A stretch of 64,000 nt of DNA from Ctenosaura bakeri (GCA_948474755.1 CAOLHI010000651.1:930001-994000); one strand, 5' to 3'. Positions 35,172 to 47,120 are shown, numbered from the stretch's first letter. Notes: generated from the sequence alone by a model not told the origin. Numbers and translations are program-made.

Positions 35172-36255
35172 CCAGTTTGATTTATACTGGAAAATACAAT
35201 CATATAGATGTATTCTCAGATCTGGTGAGGTATACAAACAGGCTCCAGAGTCAGCCAGTGTTTTCTTTTGTATTTCACACATTAGCCTGGATTTTTTTTT
35301 TCAGAAGCTTCATGCGACTAGCTGTAGCATGAGCTTGTGTGGCCAGGAAACTGGAACGAAGGAAGATTGCTAAGTCTCCATGTGTCTGAGAATGCTGGCG
35401 TTGCAGTTCTCTTCTCTCAAAAAGCCCAGAAATACGAAGTCTTGCTATTCAAGAGATTGCAAAAGCAAAACTGCTTAATGTAGCAGTGGTGGTCCTGGTA
35501 ATCTTAGATGTATTTTTTTTTATTAACATCTGTACACCAACTATATTGTATTTATAAAAACTGCTTAAGGAAGCTTTTCTAAGAATCTGAATGTGTACTT
35601 TTTCTCTAGCAGTGGGAGATTTTAATCAGGCTGCAGATTTCACACTCAACAGCAATCACAAAGCTTCCAATCCTCAAGTCAGCTAAATGCCGTTTTGGCT
35701 GAGCTCATCTAGTCCTAACAGATACATAGAAAATGCCTGCAGTTCACGTAAATAAGAATACACTTGGATGAAGACATTAATTCAGTTCAATGAATGAGTC
35801 TTTTTTAAAGAAAATATGTAATTGTACATCCTGCCTCGTTATTTTTTTTAAAAAGACAGCAGGTTGGCACAAGAGCTCACATCATAGTATGGCTCCAACA
35901 ATCTTGTCAGGTTAAACAGAGCGAGGCGTGAGATTGGCCTTTATTTTCTGGATTGCCATGGAGAAAGTAAAATAAAGATTTGTTTCTTTTATATAACAAA
36001 GATCTATCAGCCAGGTTGTTTCAGGAAGCATGAAAAGGGTGATAAGGACCGGTATTCTACATCATCTACGTAGTTAAGTATACTAAGTATACCACTAATA
36101 TTCCTACTAATTATTATTATCATTATTTCTCATCAGTCTCTTCTGTGTACTAAGTAACCTCCACAACATCCTCAAACCTGACAGATGTGTTTTCACTATG
36201 CTCCAATTGCGTGCAAAATGGAGCTTGGTCTCCCCATACAACTGATGCTTGATAT
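35169..36255. other. Unannotated stretch
   Basis: No gene or young repeat recognised. Confidence 0.4.
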
Positions 36256-36283
36256 AGTGTGTGTGTGTGTGTGTGTGTGTGTA
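36256..36283. repeat. (GT)n microsatellite
   Basis: GT dinucleotides, about 13 units. Confidence 0.9.
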
Positions 36284-36396
36284 GTTATGATCATGGCAAT
36301 AGCATAACAATCATGGCTAGGCACTGATCATGAATATGGAACAATTACAGATAAATACATCTAGACAACTGTTCTGTATCCATGATAACTTCTTAG

Positions 36397-36518
36397 GGCC
36401 TTTCTGCACTACACTGTTATAGTGCTATTATCCCACTTTCAACATTCTGTGGAATTCTGGGGTTTGTAGTTTACTGAGCCCGAAGAGCTCTCTGGTTGAG
36501 AATTCTAAATACCCCTCC
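36397..36518. mobile_element. Family B MITE, half copy
   Basis: Left end GGCCTTTCTGCACTACACTG and the left arm (TTATAGTGCTATTATCCCAC, GGAATTCTGGGGTTTGTAG) are present up to TAAATACCCCTCCC; the mirror right arm is missing. Confidence 0.6.
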
Positions 36519-37142
36519 CTTCTTTTGACAAAGAAACACGTTCAACATTGCTTGTTATTTCCCCTCAAAGCAATGAGTTACTAATCAGTCTGAAAGTGAT
36601 AAGTTAGCAATACACAACTTTTTCATTTTTAAAAATACTAATGCTAATAATTATAATAATTAATAAAACATATTATTATTAACATAAATACACTTAAAAA
36701 TAGAAAAATAACCAAGACTGACCCCATCCCCCAGAATGACCTCCCCAAGGCAACATTTACAAGTTGCCAGTCGTTGTTTTGCATTACAAAACAACATTAA
36801 AAGTTGCTGTGTTATTTTGAAAAGAGATAAGATCATTATGTCCATGTTACTGCAAAAAGTAATTGCAGATAATGTAATTTTTATGCATGCTCTGGATAAA
36901 AATTACAGTAAAATAGTAGTTAAAAAGCCAAAATGTGGTGAATAAAAAGCACATAACCCAAAAGCTAAGAAAAATATCACAATAAAAACACAGCAGGAAA
37001 ATTAAAACTGGACAATTTGAAATTTCATAGATAAGTGAAAGTACGTCTGCCTTCATGTGGCACTTTAGCCATCATAAATGGTTCCTATGGGATTATAGCA
37101 GACCACTATGTGTAGAAAGGTGGCATTAACGGTGATCCTTCG
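36519..37142. other. Unannotated A/T-rich stretch
   Basis: No gene or repeat recognised. Confidence 0.4.
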
Positions 37143-38070
37143 GTGCTGTCTGAAGGCACTCCTCTCCATGAGCTGCAGGAGATTGGTAAGTGGAGGATGC
37201 TACAGGGAGCATACAACTCCCTTGTTGCAGAAGTTCCACTGGGTGCTGGTCCTTTTCTAGGCCCAAATCATAGGCCCTTTCCGCAACTCACCTTTTCTTG
37301 GGGCTCAGATGTGGCGCTCGTGCAGCACAACATAAGTGTGCTTGGGGCCTGGGAACAATGCGCCACCGCTCACCATTTTTGGCTTAAAGTCGAAAATGAA
37401 AAAGTGCGCAAGCGGTCCTATCAGGCCCTGGAGCATCACGCAAATGTGAGTGCATCATGTGGACCGCTCCTCACATTTGCTTGACGCTCGAAGGGCCCTT
37501 TCACATGGAAAATGCCATGTGAAAAGGGCCATAGTATTGGTGATTCCAATGAAGCCTATACTGCTTGGATCCAGGCAATTTCGAGCATCGGGCCCACTAG
37601 AGTTCTAAGACTGTCTGGAAAGGCCCTTCTCTCTGTTCCACCACCTTCTCAGGCTCGTTTGGTGGGAGCAAGAGAGAGACCCTTCCTAGTGGTTGCTCCC
37701 AATCTTCCGAACTTCCTCTCTAGAGAGACTAGGATACCTACTTCCTCAGTCTCCTTCTATTGACAACTGGAAATATTTTTGTGCCACTAGGCTTTTAGAA
37801 ATTGAATGGGCTAGGCTGTTAATGATGTGCTATACAGTTTTATGCCTTGTATATCTTTTACTGAATTTTAATGTTATTAATGCTTAATATTTTTACAAAC
37901 TGTTTCATTGCTTTTTTAATTAAGCTTTATATTTATACTTTTATCAAAGTTTTGTATGGTTTTTTAAATTCTGAATTGTTTCAAAAAATTTGTTAGCCAC
38001 CTTAAGACCCATTACTGAGAGAAAGGCACAATACAGATGAATTAAACAAAACATACTAAATAATAAAAAA
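37143..38070 (+). pseudogene. L2-like LINE coding tail and 3' UTR, split by MITE
   Basis: Left of the MITE a frame reads LLQKFHWVLVLF, stop, AQII and continues right of it as VLVIPMKP, matching the L2-group phrase LHWLPVxxRAQFKVLVITFKA (compare 1366). Further on ARERPFLVVAPNLPN and SSVSFYRQLEIF follow the C-terminal pattern. The 3' part (37960-38060) has TTAGCCACCTTAAGACCC and GAGAAAGGCACAATACAG with an A/T tail. Stops and frame breaks make it inactive. Confidence 0.6.
37273..37530. mobile_element. MITE, family A2, inside L2-like LINE
   Basis: 258 bp, GGCCCTTTCCGCAACTC to CATGTGAAAAGGGCC, with exact ATA at 37270-37272 and 37531-37533. CpG-rich interior; ATTTTTGGCTTAAAGTCG and AAAATGAAAAAGTGCGC match the A2 core. 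The LINE frame continues when it is ignored. Confidence 0.85.
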
Positions 38071-38596
38071 AGAATAAAGAATAAAATAAGATATGTTCAC
38101 TAAATGATTACTAAAAGGATATTTAGGTATGGCATGAATACATATTTTAGAGGAGAAGAAAATATCCTTAAGGATTTGTGGGTATCATTTGTAATCTGTG
38201 GCTACCCGCACCTGCAATATACACTCTTGATAAGAGAGGCATTGCCTCTTTGTGATAATATTAGTGAGTTGTATACAAGAGTGTTTTGGGAAAAGGAGGA
38301 GGCAGCGTTGCTCTTTAATTCTTTTGACAGTCACCTAAATCCATTGTGGCTACAGAAGATTCTTTTCCAAATCCCTGCTGATTTCACAAAGAGATAAAGA
38401 TTATTGTATTAGGCAAAGTTGACCAATGTGAGCAATCTCACCTCCTTCAGAGGAAAGTCCCTGAATCCTCCTCATGGAATATTAGTAGTTGTTGCATCTT
38501 AAGGCAAGAAATGTTTATACCAATTGTAAACCATTTTCCCTTCTGAACATATGCATGAATGAAGGAAAGATGTGATGAACTGAGAGCTTTTCATAA

Positions 38597-38794
38597 TGTT
38601 GTCATTGTGTGCCTTCAAGTCATCTTTGACTTAGGGCAAACCTAGAGCAAATCTATCATGGGGTTTTCTGGGGGCTGAGAGTGTGTGTGAGGCACTTAGG
38701 GTTGCCTGGTAGGTTTCCATGGCCAAGTGGGGAATCAAATCCTGGTCTCCAAGGTTTTAGTCCAAGACTCAAACCACTACACCATGCTGGCTCC
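38597..38794 (-). repeat. tRNA-derived SINE (Sauria SINE type), minus strand
   Basis: Read on the minus strand it begins GGAGCCAGCATGGTGTAGTGG (A box in GGTGTAGTGG), has a B box-like GATTTGATTCCCC, and ends in the BovB-like CTTGAAGGCACACAATGACA. Complete head and tail are present, more intact than the copy at 917. Confidence 0.75.
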
Positions 38795-39419
38795 TTTCAT
38801 AATAAAGGTACAAATATATCCATGAGTTTAATTTTGATCTCACTGAACTCAGAGCTGTCATAACAGGGATTTAAAAAATCCATGAATTTAGTATTCAATG
38901 CTGGTAATTTTATATTCACAGCTGCATCAAAAGGCCATGAGTATAAAAACTGATTTCTAAAAGCTATTTCTAAATTGTCTTTTGTTTTTAAAGCAGTGCC
39001 TTTTTAGCCTAGCTGTTTGTACAACAGGTAAAAGCAGAGAATAAGAAGAAACAGGCCTATTCAATTACTTCTGAAATGAACCAACACACAGTTAAGCCTG
39101 GTCTCTGTGCCTTTTCTGTTAGCTGCAGGAAATTTACTTATGTTAATTATATTTACATTACTTATATACTTACCATTCTTCAAGGTCTAGGAGGTATTTC
39201 TTAGGAAAAAAAACAACCCTGCAATAATCCCAGGACTTTTCTAACAATCATACCTGAACCCATACAATTTTCTCTGATTTTGGAAGCTAAACAAGGTTGC
39301 CATTGTTAGTATGTAGATGGGAAACTGCCAGGAAATACCACAGATTTCCAGGTAGGGCTGTGAGGGAATCCTGCCAGTGACAGTTGCCAATAATGGGGCA
39401 GATGGGCCAGTGGCCTCTT
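38795..39419. other. Unannotated stretch
   Basis: No gene or repeat recognised. Confidence 0.4.
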
Positions 39420-39837
39420 GGCCCTTTCCACAGAATGTTGTCATTCCACAATGAGGATGGGAGAAGGATGGGACTGCAATGACAGTTATACATGATATTG
39501 TTGCAGTCCCGTCCTTCTCCTGTCCCCAGGCGGTGCAATCATGGAGTAAAACCATTGACGGGTTTTCCCCGTCATTGACCTGTGATCACGCTGCCATCCC
39601 ATACTTACCTGGCGTACAGAGGGTCCGGAAGTGCAATGACTGCGCTTCCTGCCCCAGTGCAGCCCGGGAAAGTATCAGGCTGTGCTGTGGCAGGAAGAGG
39701 CAGGGCCATCACGCTTCCTGGATTGCAAAGGCAGCTGGTGTGGAGGGGAGCATGCCTGTCACACTCACCTCCTGGCAGAGTCACTGCTGGGATCCCCACA
39801 GGATGCTGGTGGGATAAGGTAGGGTATGGAAAGGGTC
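39420..39837. mobile_element. MITE, family A1
   Basis: 418 bp, GGCCCTTTCCACAG to GGGTATGGAAAGGGTC. The 3-bp flanks (CTT and TCA) do not match, so one side may be altered. It keeps the internal hairpin best: GGGAGAAGGATGGGACTGCA (39459) pairs with TGCAGTCCCGTCCTTCTCC (39501). Confidence 0.7.
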
Positions 39838-41341
39838 TCAGTCTAAGGAAGCTTCATGTTCCTCTGTGTGTTGAACTAACATACACAATTTAAACAACAA
39901 CAACTTGGAATCAGTAGAAAATCTGATATTTTTTTTGCAACAGGACTGCAAAAAATAGAATGAAAAACATAATTCATTTTGCACAAAGGGCTGATGAAGG
40001 AGTGGTTAGGCATAGAGAAGGCTTATTGAAATCAATGGAGCAAAGAATTCATAACTAACTTTCCACTGAATTCTGTGGGTCTTCTCTACATTTGAGTATG
40101 TCTGGATCCAATTGACAGTTGTTAGGAGCAAGGGGCATTTCCAGATGAAGGCTCCCCACATTAACATTGAAGATGCTATGCTACTCTGTCTTGATCTCAT
40201 TAACAGATTTTTCCCACTGAGAAAAAAGATGGAAGAGATGGAAAAAGAAAAGAGGGTTATGAGGAGAGGGAAACATCATGTGAAGCCTCTGTAAAATTTA
40301 CTAAGTGAGATAAGGCAGTGATAAAACCTTGTCTAAAACCACCCAGAATGCTGAGAGAAAAAACATAGATTTCAGCCAGCATAGCAATTGCTGTATTCTC
40401 ATGAAGCTGATTCAGACCTTACATCTTTCTTCAGGTACTGCAATGATTCCTACCCTCTAGAGCAGATGTTGGCAAGTTGTGGCCCATGTGGCCCACCAGA
40501 GTCCTTTTCAAAATGAGGACAGGACATAACATTGTGTCACTTCTGGTTAACATTTTGGGAAGGACTCAGAGGTATCTGGGAACATTGTTGAGACATTTTC
40601 ATGGGTGCAACACATGGAGGGAGTTAAAGAGGAAATTGGTCGCTGGCTCTCGTGCACATATCCACACCTACTCTAAAAAGAAATGTTTATTAGCTCCTGA
40701 ATGACTGAATCCAAACTGAAGGTCTGACAAACCAGAACTTTACTTAGAAGTGAGGACGCAAAGAGTCATAACTAGCTCTCTCCAGCTAAAGAAACAGAAT
40801 ACTTAACTGTTGACTTATGCAAGAGAAAGATGTTAAAAACAAATCTTCTATGGTTCACTTAGTTACTAGGCAGTATCAACCCTTGTTTGTACCCAGGGAG
40901 ATTAATTCATTCTGCACCTTGTACAACATTTGCTAGCCTATGGGCTGGCCGGCTGTTCTGAAATTTTTAAGAACAAAGACTTAAAATATAACCATTGTCC
41001 TCCACTACAGTAAACCCACTGAATCAATGGGAACTTTGTAAGTCAACACTTACATAAGTTCCACTGACTTAATGAGCCTACTCAGTGGGAACCAACAACT
41101 GAACCAAGACCAGACCCAACATTTTAGATACATCTTTTCTGGTATAATCTACAGCTGCTACTATTTAAACATGGTTGTCTTTCTTTCTGAATTTTGAAAA
41201 TGAATTTTGTTTCCTTTGGGCATTGTAATATTGTCACTGAATTCTTTCAGAGCTATCATTTTGCACAGTGCTGCTCCCATGGGGACAAATAGCTGGGGGA
41301 GTTTGTTACATCAAGGCTGCTGGTGGCCAGCACTCAACTAA
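39838..41341. other. Unannotated stretch
   Basis: A hAT-like left end (CAGATGTTGGCAAGTTGTGG at 40463) is seen without a matching right end. No gene recognised. Confidence 0.4.
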
Positions 41342-41469
41342 GGCCATTTCCACATTAGACTGTTATAGCACTATTATTCCATGCTCCTCCCGAAACTGCA
41401 AACCCCAGGATTCCATAGGATGTTGAAAGTGGAATAATAGCACTATAACAGTCTAGTGCGGAAATGGCC
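41342..41469. mobile_element. Family B MITE, near-perfect palindrome
   Basis: 128 bp, GGCCATTTCCACATTAGAC to GTCTAGTGCGGAAATGGCC, with TAA at 41339-41341 and 41470-41472. Almost the whole unit is a fold-back: TGTTATAGCACTATTATTCC pairs with GGAATAATAGCACTATAACA. High arm identity suggests it is young. Confidence 0.85.
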
Positions 41470-41569
41470 TAAGCAGCTGCCTCAGATGGGGAAGCAGCAT
41501 TACAAAGATCTCAACTTCACCTGCAACTTGCAGCCAACATAAGATCTGCCCTCCCCCTGAGACTTCTAA

Positions 41570-41965
41570 GGCTCTTTCCTCACCCTTCCCTGTCCCATAG
41601 TCTTCGGGTTGTCATCCTGCCTCTGCCAAGAAGGGATTGCGACAGGAACACTCCCCTCCGCATGTGACCAGCTGCCTCCGGAAGGGAGTGTGACTGACAT
41701 GTGCCTCCCTTCCACAGTGCAGCTGGGCTCTTTCCTTGCTGGGGCAGAAAGCTCTTCCATCACACTTCCTGCCCTTCTACATGGCAAGTAAGTATGGGAG
41801 AATTGCACAGTCACAGGTGATTGACGGGGAAATCCCATCAATGATTTACTCTCCAATCACACCAGCTGGCTATGGGAGAAGGATGGATTGCAGCAATATC
41901 TTGCAGAAGTGTCATTGCAGTCTCGCATCTCTATGCTGGGATGAAGGCCTCCTGCAGAAAGGGCC
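41570..41965. mobile_element. MITE, family A1
   Basis: 396 bp, GGCTCTTTCCTCACC to TCCTGCAGAAAGGGCC; TAA (41567-41569) and CAA (41966-41968) flank it. Landmarks CAGTGCAGCTGGGCTC and GATTGACGGGGAAATCCC agree with other A1 copies. Confidence 0.75.
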
Positions 41966-41968
41966 CAA

Positions 41969-43356
41969 GTCTCACAGTATCTAGAAGTCTCAGATGAGCA
42001 ATGTCCTATGAGAGTTCACCAAGCACTGCTTTTTCAGTACTTTGGGCAATAAGCTGGTTGTCCTTTGGGGACAAGAAGGAATTTTTTTTCATACTATTGT
42101 GGCATGGTTTTTGCTTTCTCTGGGGATGCAGTGGTTAGGTTGTTAACTGTTGTTCTGTTATCAGACTTATGCATGCTGTATGTAATTCCAGAATACTTAC
42201 TGAGTGGAGCTTGCAAATATTGTTTATATAGACAGATCACATCAAGATTGCTGCTTTTTGACACAACTGATGATAACTGAGGTGAGTGAGAAGAACCTCC
42301 TATCCAAACAATAAATGGGAAGAAGAGCAATTGAGGTGGAAGGGACAACCCTAGATAGGCCACCTTGCAGGTTGGGTAATTGCATAAGTTGTTAGTTTAT
42401 TTCCCAACCCCCTCCATGAGGCTATAATTGGGCACATCATGGCTTAGGCTCAAGGCAGGCAAATCGACCAGCCTGGCAGATAAGGAATTCTGGCAGGGGA
42501 ACTAGACTTGGCAATTTTGGATTTCATCTCATCAACTTCACTTGTTTGGTCTGTTAACATGCTGTTATTAACACAAAAAGAAATTGTGACCGGTTTAAAT
42601 CCCAACCTGGGCATCTTTCTCTTTCTCTGAACAGAAGGTCTTCTTATATTTTGCCATTGATGACAAAGTGAATGGCAAGGTAATATGATGGTCACCACTG
42701 TAGCTGATTTTTTTTTTGTATTCTTTCCTTGAATTTTTGGTTGATTTCTGGAGAACTGAATCTAATCAGCAGAAAAAACGTGCCTCAAGCTGTGATCTCA
42801 GGCACACATATTTGAAAGCAGGCTTATTGAACTCCATCAGACTTTGTTCCAAGAAAATGCATGTAGGTCAGGGTGCCAATCTTATGTAATTTGTTAAGCG
42901 TCTGTGTTGAGGATTGGCAATAGCTGCTATTTGCTACACTGCTGCTTTGTTTAGTGCACTGTTTGTCATTGCAGCTGGTTCAAACGGATTTCAACAACTC
43001 CATCAAATTTGATTAGGCTACATAAAAGGAGATTCTATGCAATCAGGTGCATTCAGATGCAGTGGGGCACATCCTAGGTTCTGCTGAGTACCTGGAAGAA
43101 AAGTTTCTTAAATTTAGCTTTATAAGCCATTCTTTGCTTGGTATTACTACCTGCTCCCCATGATACACTACCTGTCCAATAATAGAATGCTTATAACAGC
43201 CTTTTTATGTACAAATGCAGATAAAAAGTCAAAACGGAGGTGTGTGTGAAAAAGCTGTGTGTGTCTGTGTGTGTGTGTGTGTGTCGTGTCTAAAGCAGAA
43301 TCAATGTGGTCCTAAAAATGAAAGCTTTAGGTTTACCCAATTCAAGGGCTGATTGA
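41969..43356. other. Unannotated stretch with (GT)n
   Basis: A GT microsatellite lies at 43256-43284. No gene or other repeat recognised. Confidence 0.45.
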
Positions 43357-43774
43357 GGCCCTTTTCGCACCTTACCTTTTCCCGGTGCTGGAGTGGGAGG
43401 CTCGCGCAGGAAGCCTTCAGAGGAACGCACTTGCCTCCCTCCTGCTTGGGCTCCGCAGCGGCTTCCTGGTCATGCGAGCGCCCCGCCTCTTCCATTTGCA
43501 GTGCAGCCTGGGACCTCCCAGGCTGCACTCAGGAGAGGATGTGCAACCGGCCTGGCTCCTGAGGCTCCGCACACCAGGTAAGTGTGCGCGGGGCCCTGGA
43601 GCGATGCGCGACCACACATTTTCGGCTTTGAGCCGAAAATAAAAAAATGAGTGCACAGTCCTCATCAGACTCTTTAAGATTGCACAAATGTGAGTGTGTC
43701 GTGTGGATCGCACCTCACATTTATGCAACCCTCAAGGGGCCCTTTCGCTTCAGAAAGTCTGTGCGAAAAGGGCC
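43357..43774. mobile_element. MITE, family A2, CpG-rich
   Basis: 418 bp, GGCCCTTTTCGCACC to GTGCGAAAAGGGCC, a 14-bp perfect inverted repeat plus; TGA (43354-43356) and TAA (43775-43777) flank it. Many CpG sites. The core CATTTTCGGCTTTGAGCCG with AAAATAAAAAAATGAGTGC is the A2 signature. Confidence 0.75.
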
Positions 43775-43884
43775 TAAGTGCTGGGGGGGCCAGATTAGTG
43801 CACAAGCTAAGTAAGCTACAGTTTACATCTCCCACCCCAAAGAGCTGAATATATATATATAATGAGTGGGAATTGTGCAGCCCT

Positions 43885-43945
43885 CAAGATGTTGTTGAAC
43901 TATAACTCCCAGCATTCCTCACAACTGATGATGCTGACTAGGTCT
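43885..43945. repeat. Family G MITE fragment
   Basis: CAAGATGTTGTTGAACTATA and ACTCCCAGCATTCCTCAC is the left arm of the palindrome family seen at 30372. A second fragment, CCAGATGTAGCAAACTACAA followed by CTCCCATCACC, is at 44045. Confidence 0.4.
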
Positions 43946-44256
43946 GCTTCACTTGGTATATATGACTGGACAAATTAAAAATGCACTTGATTTAAAGAAT
44001 GCTAGAAGTTCTTCTGAGGCATCTTTTCCAACTTGGTGGCCCCCAGATGTAGCAAACTACAACTCCCATCACCCCCACCTATATGCTTAGTGACGAAGGC
44101 AACCCAGCCAGCATAGCCAGTGATGGAAACACCTCTAATGTTAGGGATGAAAACTAGAGAAAGCTGCAGGTTTACAAAAATGGGCATAATGAACATAAAG
44201 ACAGATTTCTGTAGAAATGGCTCTGAAGTAGGTGAAAGGTATCTGCATTAATGAGG

Positions 44257-44480
44257 TTTCAGTTTTATGCTCCCATAATTGTTATGGCTCCATTTTATAG
44301 AGTGCTGGGATTTTTAGTTTGGTGAAGCACTTAGAATTCACAGCTAAAGAGCTCTAGTCTACTCTTCTGAACTACACAGTTCCCAAGGTACCTCTGATTT
44401 CATCCACAATCTCTTTTCACAGAATATCTTGGAAACTGTAATTCAGGTGAATGCTCTAGGGCTCTCTAGCACAGAATTCA
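44257..44480. mobile_element. Diverged family C-like MITE region
   Basis: AATTGTTATGGCTCC, GTGCTGGGATTTTTAGTTT and CACTTAGAATTCACAGC follow family C. Further half-arms up to 44660 (AACTGCTATAACTGTGTAGTG) suggest overlapping decayed copies. Confidence 0.4.
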
Positions 44481-44900
44481 GAATACCTCACTAATCTATA
44501 TACTACAGGGTTCCTTAGAATATAGCCCTGACAGTTTGATGTTAAACTAGTGGATGGCAGCTAGGGAAAAAGCCTTTTTATATGGATGCTCTAAAGTTTT
44601 GGATCTCCCTGTTTAGAGAGATACGCTTTAGCATCAAACTGCTATAACTGTGTAGTGTGGTTACATTCCAAATGGTATGAAAGTAACAAAGAGGATTTTT
44701 AAAAACAACTACTGCAATCACATTAAAGGAAATATGGGGACAGGACATATATAGTGTAGGGAGGGGAGAATTAAATAGAGGACAAGAGGAAGAATGAGGA
44801 AAACTGCTCTACAGTTACAAAACTGATTGGAGATTAAGGAAGCTATAATTGACACTGAAACTCCAGCTATGCATTTTGGGGTAGGCTTCAAACAGAGTAG

Positions 44901-45012
44901 AAGCTGTGTAGAGGAGCAAATGCTGAATGCATCCAGGGCCCAAGTAGTACTTTCTCAAGCTGTGTAGAGGAGCAAAGGCTGAATGTATCCAGGGCCCAAG
45001 TAGTACTTTCTC
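44901..45012. repeat. 56-bp tandem duplication, two copies
   Basis: Unit AAGCTGTGTAGAGGAGCAAA...TAGTACTTTCTC at 44901-44956 is repeated at 44957-45012 with two substitutions (54 of 56 identical). Confidence 0.95.
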
Positions 45013-45563
45013 TGTTATGTCATTGCCTAATGAACCAAAGGACTCTTTCATCTACAGACTGCTACTATGCATAGTTTGTAAGTGGCCCCGTCCAGTGCCT
45101 GCGGCAAATCTGTCCTGCAAATTGTATGTCTTCAGCTAGGGATCAAATTTTAACTAATTCCTCTAAGCAGCTACAAGGATATTGCTTCTGGATAAGGAAG
45201 AAAACTCCTTCCCCCTGTGCAAAGCCTCTTGACTCTGATCCATAAAGGCTGAAAGTATGCTACCTGTGAAAATAAGAGGAAGGCTGCTCCACCTCACCTG
45301 CATCCTGGAAAACAAATCTGTTGGCCATAATGTGTATGTGATGCCAAGGGACTTTATAAGACTTTGTGAGACTAGTAGGCTGGATCTTGTTTTGAGCTCT
45401 CTCTTTCCTTCCCTCACCGGGAGTACCTTTCAATGGAATCCAAGATGACTGTTCAGAATCACTGCCAAAATAATAACAAATCAAATTAATACTAAAAAAT
45501 GAAAAATGTAGGCCAAAATCCTGTGCTATTAGATGTAACTACGATGATGGAGCTCCACCATTG
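45013..45563. other. Unannotated stretch
   Basis: No gene or repeat recognised. Confidence 0.4.
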
Positions 45564-45566
45564 TTA

Positions 45567-46224
45567 GGCCATTTCCATTTGATGTTGTTATAACGCTATA
45601 GCAGCAGGTTGTCACTGGTCCAGGAGCCATGATTCTGTACTATGTCATCGCTGTCAAGCTGCTATTCTGCCCACCAAGTGTCACCAAACCGCCCTATTCT
45701 ATTTCCAGGGATAAAAAACCTGTTAAGCACCTCCTGCAGCACTTCAATCCTCTCAGCCATCATAGTGCAGTAGCATTATAGCATTTGATACAGTTTCCTC
45801 TTATCATGAATCCAGCAGTGGGCAGGTTGTGGGTGTGCTCAGATTGTCTCTCCCTCTGTGGCTCCCATGGCATCATAAATTTGGAATCTATCATCTCTTT
45901 GTGTTTATTTTAAAAGTCTCCTTTGTGTTATAACTTTATTTTTTAAATACATTTTTAAGTGTTGTAACACTACAACATTGCTGTGCTAGTACAGCTTCCA
46001 AAGGGCAGGGGAAACCAGCTAATCAGGGCGGCTGGGTGGGGTGATGATGGGGAATGGGAGTGGCCAAGAAGACTGTAGTGTGGAAGGAGAACCCATGGCA
46101 ATACTGGTACCCATACCCAGAAGGGTGCAGAAGGGAGCTTTCCTAACCTGACAGCATCATGCAACGTGTCATGCCACCATTGTAACAGTATAACGTGCTA
46201 ACAACATCTAGGGTGGAAATGGCC
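45567..46224. mobile_element. 658-bp GGCC-ended element with TTA duplication
   Basis: Ends GGCCATTTCCATTTGATGTTG and CATCTAGGGTGGAAATGGCC; subterminal GTTATAACGCTATAG mirrors CAGTATAACGTGCTAAC. TTA at 45564-45566 and 46225-46227. TTA/TAA duplications with GGCC ends are the PIF/Harbinger pattern. The interior is not palindromic and shows no frame long enough for a transposase. Confidence 0.75.
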
Positions 46225-46227
46225 TTA

Positions 46228-46726
46228 GTTATGTCTGATTATGTCATTCCTCAAAACCTACCTTTTCAGCCTGTCAGTGCCCAACAGAAGAGCTTCCAAG
46301 GTACTGCAGGTCAGGGCATTGGTCTCCAAGTTGCAGGGCACACTAAGAACAGGCAGCTGAAAAGACCAGGTCTTACTGCAACTGCTTGTCTTCAAGACAT
46401 CCTGTGACCAGAAGGGAGGGCTAAATATAATTGCCCAAGCTGCAAATATGTGTTTTTGGCGTCACATTCGGTTATTAACAACCATAAATGTGTATCCCTA
46501 GCAGTTACAAAATGGTAAATCTAATTTATCATCTCATAGCTGCTGAACAGGATACCAGCCATAATTTGTTCAATTGTGTTTTAATATTCTAAAATCTTAT
46601 GTCCTCTCCATTGAAAGGTGACTTTGTTGAGAGTTGTCCGAGTTTCAGTTTCAGAAACAAAGCGGGATGAAAATAAAACAAAATGTACCTGGTGGTGCCT
46701 TTTATTGCCCAGCTGTGCCTTCAAAA
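46228..46726. other. Unannotated stretch
   Basis: No gene or repeat recognised. Confidence 0.4.
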
Positions 46727-47052
46727 CACTTCATGATAGCCATATTTAAATACCTGAAAGGATATTATGTAGAAGATGCAGAGAACTCATTTCCTGCTGC
46801 TCCAGAGACTAGAACATGAATGAATGGATTCAAACTACAAAAAAGAGGTTCCACTTAACATCAGGAAGAACTTCTTGACTGTAAGAACTGTTCAACAGTG
46901 GAACAGACATTCTTGGAGGGTAGATGACTCCCCTTCTTTGAAGGTCTTTAAACAGGGATTGAATGGACATATTTTCTGAGTTCTTTAGTTGTATTTTCCT
47001 GCATGGCAAGGGATTGGACCAGATGTTCTTCTAGCTCTATGATTCTGTGTTG
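46727..47052 (+). pseudogene. CR1 ORF2 C-terminus and 3' end, plus strand
   Basis: Reads MIAIFKYLKGYYVEDAENSF then APETRT, continuing after a stop with the RFHLNIRKNFLTV-like and QQWNRH-like blocks in broken form, then the 3' UTR GGATTGGACCAGATG and the terminal TCTATGATTCTGTG. It is a severely 5'-truncated, decayed copy. Confidence 0.75.
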
Positions 47053-47088
47053 AGAAGCCTCAATTGTGGTGGATAGCAGCTAAAGACA

Positions 47089-47120
47089 TGGTGTGTGTGT
47101 GTGTGTGCGCGCGCGCGCGT
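47089..47120. repeat. (GT)n(GC)n microsatellite
   Basis: GT units pass into GC units, an alternating purine-pyrimidine run with Z-DNA potential. Confidence 0.9.

Noticed and set aside
38700..38794. Possible tRNA gene (A box and B box on the minus strand)
   Set aside because: No cloverleaf and a fused BovB-like tail; it is the head of a SINE.
40463..40620. hAT element suggested by CAGATGTTGGCAAGTTGTGG
   Set aside because: No right end or 8-bp duplication found; the same holds for 52648.
41339..41472. 5-bp duplications (CTAAG, CATAG, CTATG) for the GGCC MITEs
   Set aside because: Several copies break the 5-bp match (for example TTAAG/CTAAG) but keep the inner 3 bp with GGCC...GGCC ends, so 3 bp is the better reading.
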